A stretch of DNA of 64,000 nt from Anisakis pegreffii (Eukaryota > Nematoda > Chromadorea > Rhabditida > Anisakidae). The notes beneath the pieces are model-generated. The model ran no database searches. It saw only the letters and a program-made list of their open reading frames with translations, and was not told the origin of the DNA. The position numbers and the translations under genes are program-made. Shown here piece after piece: positions 60,263-64,000 of this stretch (positions within the stretch are counted from its first letter, which is position 1; every line of letters begins with the position of its first letter). The stretch is taken from contig JAPYMA010000651.1 of the NCBI GenBank assembly GCA_035041965.1, forward strand, positions 1 through 64,000, in the 5' to 3' direction.

Positions 60263-63200
60263 CTATCGTGCGCAGTCATTTGCTAAACTTTTTTCTTGAG
60301 TTTCATGGTTAAAATCTCTTATGCCCTCACTTAATAGTGTACGAATTTGACTGATAGTACGTTGTTGGGTCTCCGGCATGAAACAGTAAATGTATAATGT
60401 GGAGAATATTAGCGGAATTATGAATAACATGAAACTGAATGGTCCGACGAGTTTTTGTAGAGGTGAATAGAGAATTGGACAGATGAAACATGTTATGTAT
60501 TGGGAGGATGTGGATAGTGATTGCACACGAGGGCGATTCTGTGAATCCGTCAATTCTGTACTGATGAACCAAGCCATCGGACCCACTCCAACACTAAAAA
60601 TAGCATACTCTGTGATTTTAACAGATGTTTTTTTGGAATACTCACCTGGAGAATGATAAACGAACTGGAAAGGGTTGGGCGATCTGTTTCTTGAGTTTCA
60701 GAAGATTCGCAAAAATTATTGCGATCACTTGTTATACTTAGTGACCGCTTTTCAACCGAATAAAATATCTTTCGAATGGATCAAAAGTTTCGAATTTGTA
60801 TTCTTAACGATTGGAAGCAACGATTGTTTGACAATAAATTACAACTAGAATTACTTTTGACTGACTGCTGACTATTGAAATTGACACACTTTTCTTTTCT
60901 ATTATTTGAATGATGAGATCGATGAAGTCCGTCCTTTGAATACCATGGGACAGAATATGATCAAAAGTTATTTGGGAATGCCAAAATCTATGAAACGAAT
61001 TTCAGATTCACCTGAAAACGAACAAAAAGATGTTGAATAGTACAAGGAAGCCATAGCCAAGCCATTGCATACGGTAGTGAAGAAACGTCCAAACTAAGCC
61101 CATCATTCCCACGTTAATCGCCAACAAACTTGATAAACTCACTAAGATCAAGAAACGCCGTCCAATCTGCAATTTTATCCTACTCATCATCAAACAAATC
61201 GTAGAATTTGCCTTTTTCAGGATAAATTCCATTGTTTTGATAGCCAGTCAAATACTTCGTACACCTAATGAATTCTCCTTCAGTTATATCAGAGTGCAAA
61301 TAAACCCCGAAACGGAAACGAGATTGTCTGCGGTTGATCTACAACGAAACAGCTTTTACAATCAGACTGATCTCTTACAAAATCGCGCACCTTATCAACC
61401 GACAATGAGCCGACAATACATCCGGCAGTACCGGATAATGTTGACAGACAATTTGCTAGCGCAGCTCCACGCGTACTAAAACCGATCGCACTAAGCATCA
61501 GAGTACCGAAAAACGATATGGCCATTATACCACTGAAGCTGACCGTTACGTTCAGAAGAACCGAAAGGTAGAGGGCACAGCGAGTTGCTCTGAAATGCAA
61601 AACTCTTGAATTAATCGACAATCATCGATTGCATATATCCGATCCGAAATAAAAAATTTCGGATCATCATAAGATATGAAGGGAAGTGAAGAGAAATCGC
61701 ATGAATAATAATTCAGTAGGAGATTGAATTTCAAATCTGAGGCAAACAGTATCGCTCTGGAATGAGGCGTATAGACTGCGACTACTTTCAGCGATTCATG
61801 GGAATAAAATGTGTTACGTCATGCTTCTAGATGAGTCACTCTATAATTCTTAATCACAGAAAATCAAGAAACTTCAGAAAATCGAAACAAACCAAGAATA
61901 TGTAATTATGCAACTACAGATAATAACTTATTTAGTAATGCTCCCTTGAATTGATCTATCAATAGCAAGTGAACAACAGATAAGAAGTTGATGAGAATAC
62001 CTATCGCTGAAGATAGACTTCCACTGATTTACATTCGAATTCAATGAGAGTTCTATGCGAAGTTGTTTCAGCAAATCGGGATGTTGTTGCGCTCTTCTAT
62101 AATAAGCATCGATTGCTTTCCTCGCTTTAAGATCGTCACCACGCCGTAAATATTCTAATGGACTTTCGAATAACGCGAACAAAGACACCACAAGGAGTAC
62201 AGCGGACGGTATCATCTCAGCAAAGAAGCATAAAGGCCATCCACTTGGCGTGCCGAATAGTTGCGGTAGACCGAACGCTGATGCGAGTAGAAATCCGATG
62301 TTTATTGACAGCCCGGCCAAGGTACCCATAAAGCCTCGACAGTACACTTGATTCAAAAAGTAATATTCATTACTGACGTTATCGGATTATCACCACGGAT
62401 CAATCGTATTGATACGCCATTTGATTTCGAACAAAACTTTCTTTCGCGAACGAGACTCGAACCGATGACACATCAATTTCCGTTCGGATGCTGTGGTCAT
62501 CGCAGAGACTGTTCTGGTTATGTCCACTCAATTTACGGCTACCCTCCGTCGAATGGTTACGTCGCTAAGTTTATTGCAAAACCCGTCATTCGATGGAGTT
62601 TGAACGGTCCCCGTCATAGCTCATAGGTAGTGCATCTGACTGGAAATTGGATGTCGCGAGTTCGAATCCTAGTCACTTGGGAGAGTTTTACTGGGAGTTG
62701 AATGGTGCATCAATATCACTGATGTTATCAAGCCTGAGTCGAATTAGGATTTGGCTTGTACTTAATTACCTGCTGAGATCATGATAGAGTATAGGTGGCG
62801 TTTGGGCGTTTGAGGCAAAAGTGTTAGTTCTGTGATCTGAGTATGATCTTTCTGTTCACTCATAATTGCTTCTTCCAGGGGAGTCAGAATTGCTAATTTT
62901 ATTTCGTGTTTTCTCTGTGTACAAATTAGTAAATTTCCGGAAGTCAACGGTGACTCAAGCGTTCGAATTGGACGATTCATGATTAAAATTGATTGGAAAT
63001 TTCCAGCAGCTCAGACAGATCAATATTGTTTCAATTCCACTAACCTGGACTAATTTCGGTCAAGAAAACACCTTGTAGAGTTGTAGCCATACCAACACAA
63101 ATACCAACGGTGAACCGTGAAACTATGAAAAGTTCAGCACTTTCAATGAGTTTACTCAAAGCTCCGATCGTTAGAGCTACCAGCATTACCTAACAAAATT

Positions 63201-64000
63201 GGTTTGCGTTATAATTGTATCTTCCCGATAGTAATGGTCAGCATAACATAAATTCACATTCACCTCATCTATGAGCTTACAATGCTGAAATCTTCATTCT
63301 ATTCGTTGCTTTTTAATGTTTGGAAACATTTTGTTATGCAAACGTGTAATCTTCGAAAATCAGATGGGTTTATTGACTGTTCAATAATCACTTAAAAAGA
63401 GAACTCTTACAGATGAAGTTAGAACAAATGACCATCTCGATCCAATTTTTGCCATAGTTGACGGTGCGATTGCTGCCCCAATAACAGCACCAATAAAAAG
63501 GATTCCAGCAACAGATGACCATAGTACTGTGGAAGCGATATCTGTGAACTGTACAGCATATCGTCTGAATCGTGAACGAATGAAGTATGGATAAGTATGC
63601 ATGAATGGATAAATATGGATAAATAGATAAATTATCTGTAGTATCTAATTCATCAATACGCGAAAGTAAGAATAAATCTTCCGGGGAAATCAGTTATAAA
63701 AATGATATGATTTAGAACCAATTTTAAAGTGACCATTCCAAATAATGAATACAAAATCAAAAGGTTGCTTTAAAATCTAACCGCTCCAATGACTGCACCA
63801 AAAACGTTTGCAATGTTTCAGCGAGGGGATTGATGATAGATATTTGAAATCCGAAATGAAATCCAGCCCCCAAAACAACCGCAATTCCGGTGAGTAAGAG
63901 TCTCAGCGATGGCATTTGCAACGATTTGTTGCTCATTGAGTGATCGTTTGGATTGGATTTATTGCGTGGATCTGCTATATCTGCGATATCCACCTCTCTT
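60263..64000 (-). CDS. SLC2/GLUT-type facilitative sugar transporter
   Basis: Seven minus-strand exons: from the window edge or ATG 63936 to 63782, 63564-63411, 63189-63045, 62346-62001, 61589-61391, 61166-61012, 60593-60263. From that ATG the product is 494 residues, the usual length of a 12-helix GLUT. The frame stays open upstream to the edge, so the start may lie outside. Family marks in order: FHFGFQISIINPL in helix 1, IGAVIGAAIAP before KIGSRW, helix 4-5 VSRFTVGICVGM, FLTEISPVYCRG, FESPLEYLRRGDD in the central loop, VDKIGRRF between helices 8 and 9, GVGPMAWFISTEL in helix 10, and MPETQQRT. The helix-7 Gln-Gln-Leu-Ser motif of glucose transporters is absent (VSFSGIMAI instead), and the final motif lacks the canonical PETKG. 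Substrate may therefore differ from glucose. It converges on the NADAR gene with about 195 bases between stops. Intron 3 holds SINE-like elements. Confidence 0.88.
62430..62515 (-). mobile_element. tRNA-derived SINE head, minus orientation
   Basis: Read on the minus strand it has a tRNA-like anticodon arm (CATCCGAACGGAAATTGATG) and a B-box-like TCGGTTCGAGTCTCG, followed by AAAGTTTTGTTCG, which matches the element at 48228-48370. The tail was not found. It lies in transporter intron 3. Confidence 0.5.
62607..62775 (+). mobile_element. tRNA-derived SINE-like element, plus orientation
   Basis: The head (62607-62683) mimics a tRNA: TAGCTCATAGGTAGTGC as A box, TCTGA/TTGGA stem around a CTGGAAA loop (anticodon GGA), and GAGTTCGAATCC as B box. 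The T and acceptor stems do not pair well, so it is not a working tRNA. The body ends in AAGCCTGAGTC and GATTTGGCTTGTACTTAA, shared with 48228-48370. It lies in transporter intron 3, head to head with the copy at 62430-62515. Confidence 0.6.

Noticed and set aside
62607..62683. A functional tRNA-Ser(GGA)-like gene
   Set aside because: The acceptor and T stems do not pair and the sequence continues into a tail shared with another locus, so it is a SINE head.

Overview
The window reads as nuclear DNA of a metazoan, most likely a nematode. It is AT-rich, and its genes are split by many short to medium introns with gtaagt-type donors and TTTCAG-type acceptors. Some start codons sit 8 to 17 bases downstream of an acceptor-like TTTTAG or TTCTTCAG, which is the look of trans-splicing. 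No operon, Shine-Dalgarno site or CRISPR array was seen. All exon models were built by hand from reading frame, splice signals and phase. Nothing was searched against a database.

Left end (1-3.4 kb): a six-exon minus-strand gene whose GC-rich exons stand out sharply from its AT-rich introns and surroundings. It encodes a roughly 382-residue protein with a Cys/His-rich, zinc-finger-like region. Beyond its stop codon lies a diverged inverted copy of its 3' end, so two copies sit tail to tail at the window edge.

3.4-33 kb: a gene-poor stretch. It holds old degenerate repeats (a ~471-bp period pair, and a 237-bp tandem array that seems to be made of decayed copies of a neighbouring exon), a GC-rich fragment resembling a non-LTR reverse transcriptase, a diverged initiator-tRNA-like sequence, microsatellites, and several small exon-like ORFs that I can only offer as candidates.

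33-47 kb: a five-exon plus-strand gene for a Ly-6/three-finger, probably GPI-anchored surface protein, with a putative first intron of about 11.9 kb.

49-64 kb: three well-resolved genes. A 13-exon minus-strand gene encodes the bifunctional mRNA capping enzyme (RNA triphosphatase plus guanylyltransferase, cel-1 type). It is divergent from a plus-strand gene for a NADAR-domain protein with a long Pro-rich and Arg/Ser-rich tail. That gene converges on a minus-strand SLC2/GLUT-type sugar transporter whose coding frame runs to the window edge. tRNA-derived SINE-like elements lie between the Ly-6 and capping-enzyme genes and, as an inverted pair, inside a transporter intron.

The genes do not form one pathway. 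The nearest thing to a functional pairing is the head-to-head arrangement of the capping enzyme and the RS-tailed NADAR protein, both plausibly acting on nuclear RNA or nucleotide chemistry; that link is inference only.
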